Source of the DNA: Astrothelium macrocarpum
Taxonomy: Eukaryota; Ascomycota; Dothideomycetes; Trypetheliales; Trypetheliaceae
Direction of reading: 5' to 3'
Assembly (NCBI GenBank): GCA_021030915.1
Contig: JAGEMR010000169.1
Coordinates: 1-56,097, forward strand
Length of the DNA: 56,097 nt
Part shown: positions 33,701-44,108 of the stretch, one piece after another
How the letters are laid out: each line of letters opens with the position of its first letter
How positions within the stretch are numbered: the stretch's first letter is position 1
Notes under the pieces: generated by a model
The model's input: the letters and a program-made list of their open reading frames with translations, nothing else
Databases searched by the model: none
Told to the model about the DNA's origin: nothing
Program-made: the position numbers and the translations under genes

Positions 33701-36489
33701 TCAGTTTCACAACTGTGCCCATTGTACAACGGCACAACGTATACAGATTGCAATGGAGCTCAATACAAGGTTTCATGTGATACCAACCAAGGAGGCATTC
33801 CTCTCAATGGACCAGGATACAAGGAGAAGGCAAAAGCACGCAGAGCAACCCCGCAGCCTTCGTTTGCTGCCTGTATGGCACTGTGTGACTCTGCAGCTGG
33901 TTGTGTTGGAGCCGCATACACAAACGGAACCTGCCAATTATATAGCAGTCTAGCTGGGTCACCGTCCAGCAGTCCCGGAACGGTATTTGGAACCAGGAAT
34001 GGAACGTCGAGTGGATTGCCGACTGTGTCAACATCGAGTTCCACGACATCTTCAACGGCATTCAGCTTCCCCTCGTCTTCAAGCAGCATATGTCCTGCAG
34101 GTAACAATACGGTCTATACAGATAGTTATGGCCAAACTTATGAAATTCTGTGTGGCATTGATCATCCAGGAGGTGACTTGGAACAAATACCAAGTCCATC
34201 TATACAGTCGTGTTTAAGTGCTTGCACAGCATCTGGATCTTGTCTTGGTGTATCCTATGATACTGTATCACAAACATGTTATCTGAAAGAGTCAATCATC
34301 GGACTTGAAACTTCCAGCCTGACGTCAATCTTTGGTACTCTGCTTAGTCTCTACACTGGTGGGGGCGCTCAGCCAATTCCCTCGACCTCACGATCAATAT
34401 CATCACTATCAGCATCATCAAGACACACTTTTCCGGGGATTATCATTACCACTCTGCCTTGCAGTAGTTGCCAAGGCCAACAAACTCCTTCACAAGCCAA
34501 CACGCAGCAGACTACTGTTACTGTGACTCTTTGTTCAACCTGCCAGCCACCATCCCCAACCAATTCGATCAGCGCTTCTCTATGCCATACCTGTGGACTG
34601 ACTCCGACTATTATCACTGTTCCGACCTCTGACGCCAACAGACCTGGAAGTGGTACGTGTGCGAGACGTCCCATTAAGACGACAACAATTTTTACAACGT
34701 TTACAACAACGACATGTCCAACTCCCTTGATCTGTCCTGCACCAACGGGATTGATAGGAGGTGGTACAAAAGGAGGTGGAGCTGTATCTCCTGGAGGAAC
34801 TGGAGGCCAGGGTGGCTCAGGCTCTGGAATGGGTATGTTTCTCGGAATTCAAGTCGAGAATGAAAGTCAGCTGACTTGATCATAATAGGCTCTGGAAACG
34901 GAAGCTCTGGTCCTGGTAAGGGAAGTGGCCCTGGCAGTAGTAGCAATACTGGTCCTGGAGGCTCTGATTCTGGTTTAGGCACTGGCTCTGGAACTAGCAC
35001 CGGCAGTCGTGTGGCTCCTACTTGTCCAGCTTCAAACGGAGCAACGTATATTGACTTTGCCGGCCTTACTTACACCATCGCCTGCAACATACTCTACGTT
35101 TCCACTCCACTGGCATCGCAGGCTCAAGCATCTTTTAGCGCTTGTATCAACGCATGTGACATGTACAACGCAATGCACTACTACCAAGCCAGCCCTTGCG
35201 CTGGGGTCTCGTACCAAAATGCAACTGGCGGTACATGCCTGTTAGTAGGTAGCACAAGCCCAAGTGCACCGCAGACTGGAACATGGAGTGCCCAACTGGT
35301 GATAGGTGGTAATAGTTCGAATGGAACGATGCCTTTTGGTCCGACTGGATCGAATGTAGGTGGAATGGGAAGCAGTGGGACGAATTCAGGATCCGGTTCG
35401 GGCCTTGGAGCTGGACATGGCACAGGCAGTGGCCCAAGTTCTGGATCTGGAAGTGGTTCTGGAACGAATGGAGGGTCAGAATCTGGAAGTGGAACTGGCT
35501 TCAGCAGTGGGGGCGGTGGTTCAGGAGGCAATAGTTCTGGGGCGAACAACGGTTCAGGCAGTGGTAATGGAATTGGCGGAGGTTCCGGGAGCGGAACGAA
35601 CTCTGGTAGCGGGGGCACTGGCGGTAACGAAACCAGCGGAGGAAATGGAAGTAGCGGAGGTAGCGGCACGGGAGGAAACAATGGTTCGGGCACGGGGTCT
35701 GGCTCTGGGCCAGGTTCTAGTTCTGGGGGTTCGGGCTCAGGCTCGGGCTCAGGCTCGAGTAATGGTGGTTATGGTACAGGAATCATAACGGGAAGTGGAG
35801 CAGGGATAACTAGCAGTGCTGGAGGGAGTGGCGCGGGAAATGGAAATGGAGGAATTGCCAACGGCGGCAGTGTTAGTGGTGGATCTGGAGGAAGCGGAGG
35901 GAATGGAGGTGGTTCTGGAGCAGATGTAGGCACAGGGCCAGGCACAGGACCGGGCATAGGACCGGATACAGGACCAGGTACAGGACCAGGTACAGGACCA
36001 GGTACAGGACCGGGTACAGGGCTCGGAATTGGAGTATCGTATGGCATCAGTACGTCTGCTAGCACGATATATGGCGTCTCAACCGAGATATCGACCTATG
36101 TCTCCGACGGCCAGACCGTATATTCTACTTACGGAGTCTCAACTGTGATCTCGGTCTCTTACGGCTACCGGACGAATACTGTTACAACTACTACTTCCAA
36201 CATTATCTACAGCACCGTCGTCAGCACCGCTATCAGCGTTTCGGTGAGTGTCTCCTCGGCTCCAGGCCAGACCATCTACCAGACTGGACCTCCAGCTACT
36301 GTGACAGTGTATGCTACTTCAAGTAGTTCAAGCTCGACCTTCTCTTGTCGTACAACGAGTGCAAACTATATCAACAATGGGTTCAGCGGGAAGAGAAAGC
36401 GCAGTATATTTGATTCGGATATACTACTGCAAGATCAACCAAAGATGGCCAGGCCTGGAGCAGCTCCGAAACTATGGTATAGAGAGTAG
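30713..36489 (+). CDS. Giant modular wall protein: GH16 glucanase with five apple/PAN-like modules (5 exons, 1856 aa)
   Basis: The exons are 30713-30886, 30937-30965, 31016-31266, 31317-34832 and 34889-36489, with phases continuous. A signal peptide is followed by GH16 (about residues 30-343), with the catalytic motif created across the third splice junction as E150-I-D152-I-I-E155 and the typical GTWPAFWTLGPNWP just before it. This is the laminarinase/mixed-linkage glucanase branch. Next come Ser/Thr-rich linkers separated by five Cys modules at about 481-568, 759-850, 952-1045, 1077-1165 and 1366-1462. Each has the pattern C-P-x(n)-Y-x-D-x-x-G-x-x-Y-x-x-x-C...C-x-x-x-C...C-x-x-x-x-Y...C-x-L-K, as in PAN/apple domains, which commonly bind carbohydrate or protein. 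A roughly 250-residue Gly/Ser region, a GPGT repeat and a Ser/Thr tail with a dibasic GKRKRS end the protein. There is no clear GPI signal. Confidence 0.87.
35929..36024 (+). repeat. 12-bp coding minisatellite, eight units (Gly-Thr-Gly-Pro)
   Basis: Eight consecutive 12-bp units (consensus ggtacaggacca) run from 35929 to 36024 in frame. They encode GTGP repeats inside the Gly-rich spacer of the GH16 protein. Units 5 and 6 are identical, suggesting recent slippage. Confidence 0.85.
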
Positions 36490-37039
36490 GCAATTCTTTC
36501 GAAAGTGGATTCCAAGCCATGCTTTTGTTTTTAGACCGACAGGCGATACCATTGATCGCAAAAGTGTATTCTCTCAGTGTTCTCTATCATGGGCTACTTG
36601 GAAGAGTCTCCACTCGGCGTCAAGTGTCGCCACCGGGTTTGGGGCTCTTTGATATTGAACGAACAGTTGCGACATTTGTTATCGCCTAAGGAATCCTTAA
36701 TATGTTGATAGTCAAACATACTTCTTGCGATCTACAAATATTTCATCACAATCTTTGCTGGCGAAAATTTTTATAGAAGAGAGTAATCTTTGGAACAATG
36801 TCAATTATCCAATTTTTCATCATGGTACAGATGGCCCTGGCAGGCTTCAATATAACCGCGGTTTCCAACTCAGTCATGCAAAGTAGGCCAGGAAAATCAA
36901 AATAGACCCATTCAACCAATTCATAGCCATAATCATGCGGCAAACTCCCCCATCCCCACAAGGAAAAACCACCAAAGGAGCCCTCCCCATGCCCAAAGAA
37001 AATGCTATCCAACAAGAAACTAGTCTCAACCCCAACGAT
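36490..37039. other. Intergenic region between convergent genes
   Basis: These 550 bp separate the 3' ends of the GH16 gene and the polo-like kinase gene. No additional gene is supported. Confidence 0.5.
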
Positions 37040-40000
37040 CTACGCCTCCTTCTTCCCCTCATCCCCCCCAAACCTCCCCACCGTCACCCACTCCAACTTC
37101 TTCCCCGCCTCCACCGCCATCTGGCCCTCCCAAAACACCCTCCCCACCTCGCCCTCCTTCTCCCTCCCCAGCCCACCACCCGCAATCCACCCATCCACCA
37201 CCCTCCCCACAAACTCCAGCTTCTCCCTCACCGCATTCGCCCTCACCACATCGCCAAACCGCCTCAGCTCGCCATCCCTCCCAATACTCGTGCCCCGCAG
37301 CAGCGCCTCCGTGCCGCACGCCAGCGTCCCGCGCTGCCGGATGTGCTTCTGCGGCAGCTCGCGGTGCGCGCGCAGGTAGCGCGCCGCGGCGGGAGAGAGG
37401 TGCGTGAGCGCGATCGCGGTGCCGCGGGGCGACAGCACGAGCTTCGTGTGGTCCGGGAAGTTGAACTGCAGGGCGCCCGACGCGAAGGCCCAGAGGCCGA
37501 CGTTGCCGAGGCGCTGGTAGAAGCGCACGAAGTCGGTGGCGTGCGGGTTGGGCGGTGTGTTGGAGGTGGTGCTGGTGCTGGCGGAGGAGGAGGGGGAGGG
37601 GGACAAGTCGTTGGAGTGGGAGGAGGATGCGCCCGTGGTGGTGGTGGTGATGGTGGTGGTTGGTGCGTTGCTGGTGGTGCTGGAGATGCTGGGGAAGGAT
37701 TGGGTGTCGTTGGTGCCGAGAGAGGAGACCATGTAGCGGCCGAATTTGCCCCAGAGGAGGCCGTGTTCACGTCTTCTTTCGCGAGTGAGATCGCTGTTGA
37801 GGAGGCCTTGGTCCGAGTCCTTGTCTGTAGTGCTAATATCTTCGTAAAACTCAAAGGGTATGCGTTGGAGTCGTTCTTGGATTTCTTTCCCGCTCACATT
37901 TGCAATGTCCTTTGAATTAGGTAGTTCAGAAAGATAATGTTGACCATTGCGAACGAGCACGTGGGAGACTGGCAACTTGTTCGTGCTGGAATCTCCAGCT
38001 CGAGATTCTGATTCTGAAGCTATACTGCCATTCATGATGCACCCAATTACGCCAGACTGAAGAACATAACCCACACCGTGTTTGCGGCTGTAATCAACCC
38101 ATTTTGTGACAAAAGGTAGATTTTCAGGCGCTTCCTCGGGTGGATTTCGAGACTTGAGAGCTGTCGCCGATGCCTTGCTAGCTGTTGCTGTTGTCTTCAG
38201 AGCATGAGCAAGATTATCACGAAAGGTTGCAAGGCGATTCAAAACAGCAGCCGGATCCGTACCAGCAATTTGAGACGCGTCTTTTATAGCTGTTGACTCG
38301 CTTTTCGATTCAACTGTCAATTCAGCTTTTGTTTCAATTTTCGGTTCAGCTTTTGGCCCGAGTTTTGATTCAGCCACAGGGCTAGTCTTGGACAGATATT
38401 TGCGCTCAGATTTGCGTCCGACTTTAAGTGCCGTAGCTGGTATTTGAGGGGAATTGTCGTCGTGGATTTCAATGGGAGTGGGTGGTGTTACATGCCCTTC
38501 TGCGGCTTTGCTAGTAGTACGAGCTACTCTCGGTCTTCGGGCAAGTGTTTGTGCAGGACCAGCAACCCGAATACTTGCACTTCGCGTGGGTCTTCTCATC
38601 TCTGGTTGAGCTCGTGGGCGAGCAGCAGGGTAGGCTTCATCCATCGTTTGCTTTCGGCTAGTAGGGCGTCGTGGCTGAGCCTGCATTTTTCGTTGCGTTG
38701 TTTTAGTGACCCGAATCGGTTCTGGTTCAGCGTCTATCCAAATAGTAGGTGGTGGTGGCATTGGTTGAGGAGGCTTCAGTAACTCGGCCCTGCTTTTGAC
38801 TACCTCCTTTGGCTTCTTTTCTCTAGCAGCAGCATTTGGAGATATCTCTTTCAAGCATCGCCCTTCCTCCATAGATGGCTCTTTTTCTTCTGCAATCTCT
38901 GACAATTCCTTGGCCTTTGCGAACCAATTGTAGCGGTCTGGAAATGGAACATAGATCATATCTGGGGGTATTGGAACGACTGGTTGCCGGCCTGCTATGA
39001 CTTCCTTCTCACATTCCCTCACAATATTTCTGATTTTCTTTCCGCCATTCAGTGGGAATGTCTTTCCTGGCTCGTATTCTCCGACGCCTGATTGGCTACA
39101 AAGTGCAAACCAGGTTGTTGAGTAACCTCGCTGAAGAGTTTCTTGCGTTGGTGGCCGATTCTGCGGCCATTTGGGCGGCCTCGTGATGTAGGCTGGAATG
39201 AGCGAGTCCGGAACATATGCGAGTTTGAAGAAATCATGGCTGACGATAGCATCCGGAGATGGGCGTTCGCTCTCTTCCACTAATACAGACGCCACAAGAT
39301 TTCGAAGGTCATTGCTAATGTCATTGCGATGGTTGTCCAATTCCGGCCAGTTGTAATCACGATTCTTCAGGCGCTTGTAGATTTCCTCTTTGGTTGATGC
39401 ATGAAAGGGTGCCTTTCCAACTGCGAGCGTGTACCTGCACAGTGTTAGCAAATCATGTGCAGCATATCCGAATACATTTCCGTACGCGATGACGCCAACA
39501 GCCCAGAGATCAACTTTTTCATTATGGCCTAATCCCTTTTCTAGAATTTCCGGAGCCAAATAATTGGGAGTTCCACACATAGTAGTCCGCCTCTTGACAA
39601 TGTCACCATTCGTGGCCAGTACAGCTGCGAGCCCAAAGTCGCCCAACTTCACGTTCATATCATTATCCAAAAAGATATTACCCGTTTTCAAATCTCGGTG
39701 GACAACGTTCCGGTGATGTAGGTATTTTATGGCTCCACATATTTGGATGACGAAGCGACGGATTTCTGGCATACTGAGAAACTTTCGTTTCTTGAGCATA
39801 TCTGCAAGTGAACCATTTCCACAAAGCTCTAAGACGACATAGGTGCTCTTTTCAAATGTGAATGCGCGGTAGAATTCGACGATGTTTGGATGCTGCATCT
39901 TAGAGTGGATCTGAAGTTCAGTAATAAACTAGACCGTGTCAGTAAATCGATCCAAACAAGATAGGCATTGTTTGACCTTCTGTGCAAGTTTTGCTGGCTC

Positions 40001-40177
40001 CATTTTGGTCTTGACAATCTTCAATGCGACAATATGGCCGGTCGGTTGTTTCCTGTCCAATCTCTCTGCTCGATGGCAGATGGCGAAGCCGCCTCTTCCG
40101 ATGAGGTCTCCAACAGCATATTCGAATCCATTCGGCTCAGGTACAAGGCCTGGCGGGCTTTCGGCGTGTAAAGACAT
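37040..40177 (-). CDS. Polo-like serine/threonine kinase (Cdc5/Plo1/PlkA type), 3 exons, 1012 aa
   Basis: The exons on the minus strand are 40177-39977, 39928-39486 and 39434-37040. The first intron (48 nt) has an unusual GTCAAA donor but makes the conserved join AQK/FITELQIHSKM. The second (51 nt, CTAAC branch) is a multiple of three without stops. The kinase domain has GRGGFA at 27-32 (the Ala-ended loop typical of polo kinases), K53 in VALKIVK, HRDLKTGN (Asp146), DFGLAA (Asp164) and a T-loop ending CGTPNYLAPE. A long basic, Pro-rich middle follows. Polo box 1 lies near residue 640-740 (KHGVGYVLQSGVIGCIMNGS) and polo box 2 is recognised by FNFPDHTKLVLS, with a Ser/Thr-rich insert between them. 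It should act in mitotic entry, spindle and septation control. The 3' third is very GC-rich. Confidence 0.9.
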
Positions 40178-40523
40178 GTCGTCAAAGTTGGAGCGTGTCG
40201 AATGGTTCAAGGTTCGTAGATCGATGGTGTTTATTCCAGGGTCGGCAAATGTGCCGCAAGTGGGAAAGACCCGTTACCCCAGCAACGAAAACTTCAGCCA
40301 ACTCCTGTAATACTCCGTTCACAAAGTTATGATCTTGGTGAGCTACTGTTGATTTTCTACAAGCCATTTCGCGACTGCCTTGGTCCTCATCTGATTGATA
40401 CTTCTTGTGCCCCACGATCCAGCCACAAATCTTGATAGGCTCCTCTTCCGTTCGTGATCAGGAAGATGGCGAGAATCTTGAGATGCTTCCTTTACCGCAT
40501 GAGATAGCTTGACTCGGTCAATC
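40178..40523. promoter_or_regulatory. Divergent intergenic region, polo-like kinase / OPA3-like
   Basis: These 346 bp lie between two genes that start in opposite directions and must contain both promoters. I could not assign individual factor sites. Confidence 0.4.
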
Positions 40524-41265
40524 ATGTCTGTAACACTTAAGCTTGCGACGTTGGCTGTGCGTACTTTGGCAAAGCCGTTGTCCGTTAGTCTTACTGGTCC
40601 GAAATCCATCGACGTGCTCTGACCCTTTGCAGAATCGCATCAAGTCAACAGCGAAAGAGCATCCGAAATGGCGAAGACTGTTTGTCAACTTCTCCCAAGG
40701 CCTCCATCGGATAGATATGCGGATGCGACTGGGTTTACTTCAAGACCAAGAGGTCATCGATCGGCAGATTAAAAAAGAGGCTGAGGCAGCTGAAGCGCGA
40801 AGGCGAAGTGCAGAAGCCCCAACAGTAATGACGGAGGCTCAGATGAAAGAGCATGAGAAAATGACCAAGGAGGAGAAGAAAAAGATCAAGGACTCTCATA
40901 AACCCAGAATTCGTCCGCTATCGGAGAACAAGGCAATAGAGGCAGGTGCAAACTTTGTCTCCGAAGCTTTCATCTTTGCCGTGGGAGCGGCCATCATTCT
41001 CTTTGAATCTTGGCGATCAGGCAGGAAAGAGAAGGGTCGTCGAAACGAGGTTGCCGAGAGACTTGATGCATTACAAGAAGAAGTTGATAAGATATCTAGT
41101 CTGGAGTCTGAAATACTGAGGCTAAGGGCAGAGAATGAGGAATTGTCCAAAAAGTCATCCACCAAACTTGCGGAGAGACTCGGCCTGAAGACATCGACCA
41201 AGGAGACCCCTCCCAGCTCAACTCCCGAGAAAGAAACCACTGTTCCCGCGCAAGGTTCAACTTGA
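40524..41265 (+). CDS. OPA3-like mitochondrial protein
   Basis: Two exons (40524-40583 and 40633-41265) encode 230 aa. The 49-nt intron has donor GTTAGT, a CTCTGAC branch and acceptor GCAG, phase 0. The joined N-terminus (MSVTLKLATLAVRTLAKPLS / NRIKSTAKEHPKWRRLFV) matches the OPA3 family opening, with the following block HRIDMRMRLGLLQ. The N-terminal amphipathic, basic segment fits mitochondrial targeting. A hydrophobic segment (FIFAVGAAIILFESW) and a coiled coil (about residues 170-205) follow, then a Pro/Thr-rich tail. OPA3 proteins sit in mitochondrial membranes and influence mitochondrial shape and lipid handling; the molecular activity is unknown. The length is typical for fungal members. 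Confidence 0.9.
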
Positions 41266-41725
41266 GAGTTGCTTTGTTATTGTTTCTGCTCTTAAGAGCA
41301 ACTGAGGCAGGATTAGCAAATGTCTTGGCGCCCCGGTGATGAATTCACATGTATCAACATATCACGTCCCTTTTGAACCTCATAAAAGGGACCAAAAGTC
41401 TTTGTAAAGACATTCTACATTTGCGATACAACTATTTTCAGTCTTGATTGATACCCCTCCACTTCACTCTCACAGATAGACGGAAAATGATAGGTTAATT
41501 ATTGTTTTAGCAGATTCCATAGATGGACCGAACTCAGATGTGAAGAGTATCCATTTTCTATCCACACAAAGAAGCAATTCCGTCAGTTCAAGACTAAACC
41601 ACGTGACAAGTATCTTCCTTCCCAAATCAAATTACCACCAGTTCACTCAATATTCGATTCTTATGCTTTCCCACCTCTTCCCTTTCACTTCAGTCGCTCA
41701 AGGTGTCTTCCATCAGAATCGAGAT
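41266..41725. other. Intergenic region with probable promoter
   Basis: These 460 bp include the OPA3-like 3' untranslated region and a CT-rich leader (about 41666-41700) before the next gene. An in-frame upstream ATG at 41663 could lengthen that gene by 21 codons. Confidence 0.45.
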
Positions 41726-42584
41726 ATGTTCTGCGCCAAACTCCGTCGACGTCCATCCTACGCCTCCATCATCCCTTCCCTCATCTCCCCAACCGGACTC
41801 AATCTCCGGGGTAAGTACCATATCTCTTTTCTTATCCCTTTACTCATCTCCTCTACATCTCCCTACTCACATTGGTCTCTCCCACTAAGAAAACATCCTC
41901 GAAACCCACGACCTCCAGCTCCCGATTCCCTTCCCCTCGTCATCCAATAGCAACGACATCACACGCAACCTCCATATTCTCCTCTTCTCCCCCTCCTCCG
42001 CTCACAAAGATGCGCTCGCCATCACTCTTGCTCGTATCACTCGCCTCGTACACAAGTTTCCCTCCCACGACAACGCGATCATCCTCCTTCTAGCCCGCCA
42101 TCCACCTAATCCCTCAACTCGCACCGGTATTGATGATCCTCGCACGTCTATCCCAACCAGCAATCCCACCGTCGCGCTAGCTACCCTCCAAGCCGCCCTC
42201 ATCTCCCACAACGAGCTCTCCACCATCCCAGTGCTCCCGCTCGCATCCCTGACTGCTCTCCCGTCTCTACTCCAGCACTACGTCGCAGCTCTTACGCAGC
42301 CCACTCAGCAGCCCGAGCAGAGCAGGGTGGACATGCTGGAGCTGCTCGCATGCTGCACTGTTACTCCTGGGGGACTGAGCAAGCAGACGGCGTGCGTGGT
42401 AGCGGATTGTGTGCCGAGTTTGCGTGCGTTGGCAAGGCTAGGTGGTGCTGGAGAAGGCGGCGAGGGGAGGGGAGGGGAGGGGGAGGTGGTGAGAGGGCAT
42501 TTGGAGTGTTTGAGGGCGTTAGTAGGGGAGGAGGAGGTAAGGGGGATGATGGAATTTTGGAGGGAGGAGCGGGTGATTGAGTGA
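41726..42584 (+). CDS. Unrecognised two-exon protein, 259 aa
   Basis: The exons are 41726-41810 and 41890-42584. The donor is GTAAGT and the acceptor is CTAAG (AAG is less usual), with junction phase 1. The joined frame is free of stops and reads as a compact helical protein: LRENILETHDLQLPIPFP, then LHILLFSPSSAHKDALAIT, LVHKFPSHDNAIILLLARHP, PTVALATLQAALISHNELS and VDMLELLACC. The C-terminal part has a Gly/Glu-rich slippage tract near 42455-42490 (aggggaggggagggg). I do not recognise the family, and there is no signal peptide or membrane segment. Residue periodicity, the clean splice and the absence of an alternative gene support a real gene. The upstream ATG at 41663 is an alternative start. 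Confidence 0.65.
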
Positions 42585-43652
42585 GGTGGGCGTTGGTAGA
42601 AAGGTTGGGATTGAGAAATGCACCAAAGCGGACGTGGTCTTATTGAGGTACGTGGCAGACTAATGGATGCTGAGGTACTTAGCTTGCTTTACGCGCCTTC
42701 AAGAAGGATTACGCGAATCTTACTCCTGATGTCGCCGTTACCTCAAGTTCTTACCCTTACCTCTGCTCAATATGCTTTTAAGTTGAACTATGTTGCAATC
42801 TCAAAGGCAAAACATTGTTTGTTGACACGAATGACTCCCACAGAGGTTTTCATAGTCCAGATCATCCTTGGGCATGTCCTGCATTGAATGGTTCCAATTG
42901 TCCTCAGCTGCTTTACCGTACAGATGAGAGACAAGATCTGCTGCCCAAAAAATATATCATTTTCTACAGCACTTGAATCCATGAGGATGCACACCAGCCT
43001 TGCCAGAGAAGCAACCCGTCACCAGAAGCCCCTCATCCATGTCCGCTTTACGCAAGTGCCGTCCTTCGCATCTAGTTTCCCCATGATAGGATCAACTCTG
43101 GAAGTGTTCAAACCCCTACTAACCCAGCACTCATCTCCAATCAGCAACCGTGTTTTGGGATTCACTCTCGATAATTTGGCTGACGTAAATTAAATTACGC
43201 CCTAATAGCAGTGTGAAATGTGCGGCTGGTATTTGGCAGGGTCATACTCTATGGGTTTGCTCGGAAAGTACCGATCAGCGCGGTGATGTTCCACGAATAA
43301 TCCTCACATGGCAGCCACAGGGCTGGTGATAATTTATCAGTCTAATTGTGAGGTTCTGAGGCTTATGTTCTGCCGTTCTTTGGTTATTCAGAGTGATGAT
43401 AGTTCGATAGTGGAGCTGTAATAGAAGGTTCCAGTGATACCCTCCGCAAAACAGGACGCGAGTCAGCGATCTCCACTTCGGAAACATATCGAGGGTACAG
43501 AGAATAATCAGACCACAGGGCCCACGTATAATCGAGCAAATACAGATGTATCTGCAAAGTCGAGATTGCTCTAAAGACAAAGTATACATGGTTTGGTTTG
43601 CCACACAGGGCCGCTCGCGACACAGGGACGGACGTTTTGCATTGAATCTCAA
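42585..43652. other. Gene-poor stretch
   Basis: No supported gene was found. Frames at 42888-43193 (+) and 43275-43652 (-) lack motifs. Confidence 0.4.
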
Positions 43653-44081
43653 TCATTTTCCCGCACGGAGAAAACTCTCGCCTTTCCAAAAGTTCTCCCA
43701 GGCCTTGGGCCATCGCTCTTCTTTGAGCGATTGGAGCCATTCCTTGAATTCGATTTCTTCCTCGCCGATACAAATGATTCCGTTCTTCACGCCTCGCCAG
43801 CCGTCTTCCGGACCTTTGACATATGCATGGTCTTTGCCGCACCAGTCAGACCAGAACGCTGTATTCGGCTCGCCAATCGTAATCCTGTGACTCCGTTCGC
43901 CGTGTCGTTTTGCACAGTTGCACAGCGCCCGACTGGCTGTGGCGCCTTGATTAAAGTCAACTTCCAGGACAAAGGTGATCCACTTCAGACGCTCGGTCGG
44001 CGCCCAGGACTCAATAATGTCAAAGTATCTTGCTGGATTGCTTGGCCAAAGTAAAATATAAAATTCTATCTCAACGTACGA
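43653..44081 (-). pseudogene. Start-less gene fragment (143 codons) downstream of the DUF6536 gene
   Basis: After an AG acceptor-like site at 44083-44082, a minus-strand frame stays open for 142 codons to TGA at 43655-43653 and contains no methionine. Its composition is that of a real protein: YFDIIESWAPTERLKWITF, DFNQGATASRALCNCAKRHG, TAFWSDWCGKDHAYVKGP, GWRGVKNGIICIGEEEIEF and EERWPKAWENFWKG. It has seven Trp and no low complexity. Only 27 bases separate it from the stop of the upstream gene, too little for a first exon, and splicing from the DUF6536 frame gives a wrong phase. I read it as the 3' exon of a gene whose 5' part is lost. The family is not recognised. Confidence 0.5.
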
Positions 44082-44108
44082 CTAATTGAAGAAAAGTAAA
44101 TACCAAAA

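Noticed and set aside
36935..37915. 326-codon plus-strand open frame, Pro/His/Arg/Gly-rich
   Set aside because: It is the antisense shadow of the GC-rich 3' third of the polo-like kinase gene; the other strand carries the polo-box sequence.
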